23,825 nucleotides of DNA. Origin: a bacterium (GTDB lineage Bacteria; SZUA-79; Acidulodesulfobacterales; Acidulodesulfobacteraceae). Below, one piece after another: positions 22,902 to 23,825 of this stretch (its first letter is position 1; each line of letters opens with the position of its first letter). Location of the stretch: assembly GCA_021788495.1 (NCBI GenBank), contig JAJYKQ010000011.1, positions 1-23,825 on the forward strand, written 5' to 3'. Position numbers and translations under genes: made by a program. The notes beneath the pieces are model-generated. The model saw only the letters and a program-made list of their open reading frames with translations, was not told where the DNA came from and searched no databases.

Positions 22902-23825
22902 TTATTCCCATTCAATAGTCGAAGGCGGTTTAGAAGTGATATCGTAAACCACCCTGTTAACGCCTTTAATTTCGGAAATTATCCTTGAAGAACACGCTCT
23001 TAATATATCGTAATCCAACTTTACGAAATCGGCGGTCATCCCGTCAACGGAAGTTACGGCGCGAAGAGCCACTACCGATTCATAACTTCTTTTATCCCCC
23101 ATTACGCCTACAGTTTTTACAGGCACGAGCACAGGAAAAGACTGCCAAATTTTTTCGTATAATCCCGCCGCTTTTATTTCCTGAGTTACTATCGCATCTG
23201 CTTTCCTTAAGATATCGAGATTTTTTTTGTCCACCGCACCTATTATTCTGATGGCTAATCCTGGGCCTGGAAACGGCTGCCTGTTTATTATTTCTTCCGG
23301 AATTCCTAATTTTTTACCGATTACGCGGACTTCGTCCTTAAATAATTCCCTTAAAGGTTCTATTAATTTTAGATTTAATTTTTTAGGAAGGCCGCCGACG
23401 TTGTGATGGCTTTTTATTACGCTTGAAGCGCCGAATACTTTAACTGATTCTATTACGTCGGGATAAAGCGTTCCCTGCACCAAAAAATTTACGTCTTTAA
23501 TCTTTTTTGCTTCTTTTTCGAATATTTTTATAAAAAGCCTGCCTATGATTTTACGTTTTCTTTCGGGATCGGTTACGCCTTTAAGCTCTTTTAAAAATAT
23601 AGCCGAAGCATTTACTAATCGGACGTTAAGGTTAAGATTTTCCTTATAATACTTCATAACCGATTTCGCTTCCGACTCCCTTAAAAGTCCGTTATCGACG
23701 AATATGCATTTAAGATTGCCGCCGATAGCCCTGTTGGTAATAACCGCCGCTACCGTAGAATCAACCCCTCCGGAGAGAGCGCATATCGCTTTGAATCCGC
23801 CGGTTTTTTCCCTGATTTCCATGAC
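22902..23825 (-). CDS. guaA: GMP synthase (glutamine-hydrolysing), 3' part, cut by the window edge
   Basis: GuaA converts XMP to GMP using glutamine and ATP. The visible part is the ATP-pyrophosphatase and dimerisation region: PP-loop [54 protein letters not shown] and the invariant end KPPSTIEWE. The frame stays open to the last base of the window (a Val codon precedes the internal Met at 23822). The Met lies where the family has a run-in to the PP-loop, so the N-terminal glutaminase domain (about 200 residues) almost certainly continues outside. A stand-alone ATPase subunit starting here is the less likely alternative. It is on the same strand as dnaE, 160 bases upstream of it. Confidence 0.95.
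   Translation of the reverse strand, partial: VMEIREKTGGFKAICALSGGVDSTVAAVITNRAIGGNLKCIFVDNGLLRESEAKSVMKYYKENLNLNVRLVNASAIFLKELKGVTDPERKRKIIGRLFIKIFEKEAKKIKDVNFLVQGTLYPDVIESVKVFGASSVIKSHHNVGGLPKKLNLKLIEPLRELFKDEVRVIGKKLGIPEEIINRQPFPGPGLAIRIIGAVDKKNLDILRKADAIVTQEIKAAGLYEKIWQSFPVLVPVKTVGVMGDKRSYESVVALRAVTSVDGMTADFVKLDYDILRACSSRIISEIKGVNRVVYDITSKPPSTIEWE

Noticed and set aside
22902..23822. Stand-alone GMP synthase ATPase subunit (split GuaA)
   Set aside because: The frame is open to the window edge and the internal Met lacks a visible Shine-Dalgarno context, so a normal fused GuaA cut by the window is simpler.

Overview
The window is a gene-dense, AT-rich stretch of bacterial chromosome carrying mostly housekeeping genes. 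There is no rRNA, tRNA, CRISPR array, phage or complete insertion sequence. Exported lipoproteins, a CtpA-type protease, FtsEX, an HD-GYP signalling protein with a Cys-rich module seen in delta-proteobacteria-like sulfur and metal reducers, and de novo cobalamin synthesis suggest a Gram-negative anaerobe of a deltaproteobacteria-like, perhaps uncultured, lineage. That placement is inference. Only thiE, ftsE and ftsX are on the + strand; everything else is on the - strand. TTG starts with good ribosome binding sites are common (typA, ftsE, ftsX and both small lipoproteins).

Layout from left to right. Bases 42-3577 hold a tight unit, transcribed right to left: a nitrilase-fold protein whose catalytic cysteine is glycine, a RimI-like acetyltransferase, and a fused PyrK-PyrD dihydroorotate dehydrogenase. 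Bases 3679-5920 hold typA (bipA) and a cold-shock protein gene with its own promoter, leader and terminator; both products are linked to ribosome function at low temperature. Bases 5921-6243 contain no gene but hold the csp promoter and leader and a long hairpin element that looks like a REP/MITE palindrome. Bases 6244-9936 hold an operon-like run: an EnvC-like coiled-coil protein without its LytM domain, ctpA, pyrF and rlmB.

Bases 10015-11990 are the unusual part. Two 77-residue lipoprotein genes share almost identical promoter, Shine-Dalgarno and signal-peptide sequence but have different tandem-repeat Lys/Ala tails. They flank a gene for an exported protein that may be DUF302-like. Bases 12044-14242 hold thiE-ftsE-ftsX on the + strand behind a palindromic promoter region. 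Bases 14264-22741 hold cobQ, a GAF/HD-GYP protein, accA and dnaE, of which dnaE-accA is a classic neighbour pair. A two-hairpin palindromic repeat follows, then the 3' part of guaA, which runs off the right edge.

Functional links: PyrKD and PyrF are two steps of UMP synthesis and GuaA makes GMP. FtsE, FtsX and the EnvC-like coiled coil belong to the module that controls septal peptidoglycan hydrolysis, and CtpA often travels with it. The best leads for new biology are the Cys-less nitrilase, the LytM-less EnvC partner, the duplicated lipoprotein cassette and the 12-cysteine insert in the HD-GYP protein. All names rest on motif recognition by eye; no database search was run.
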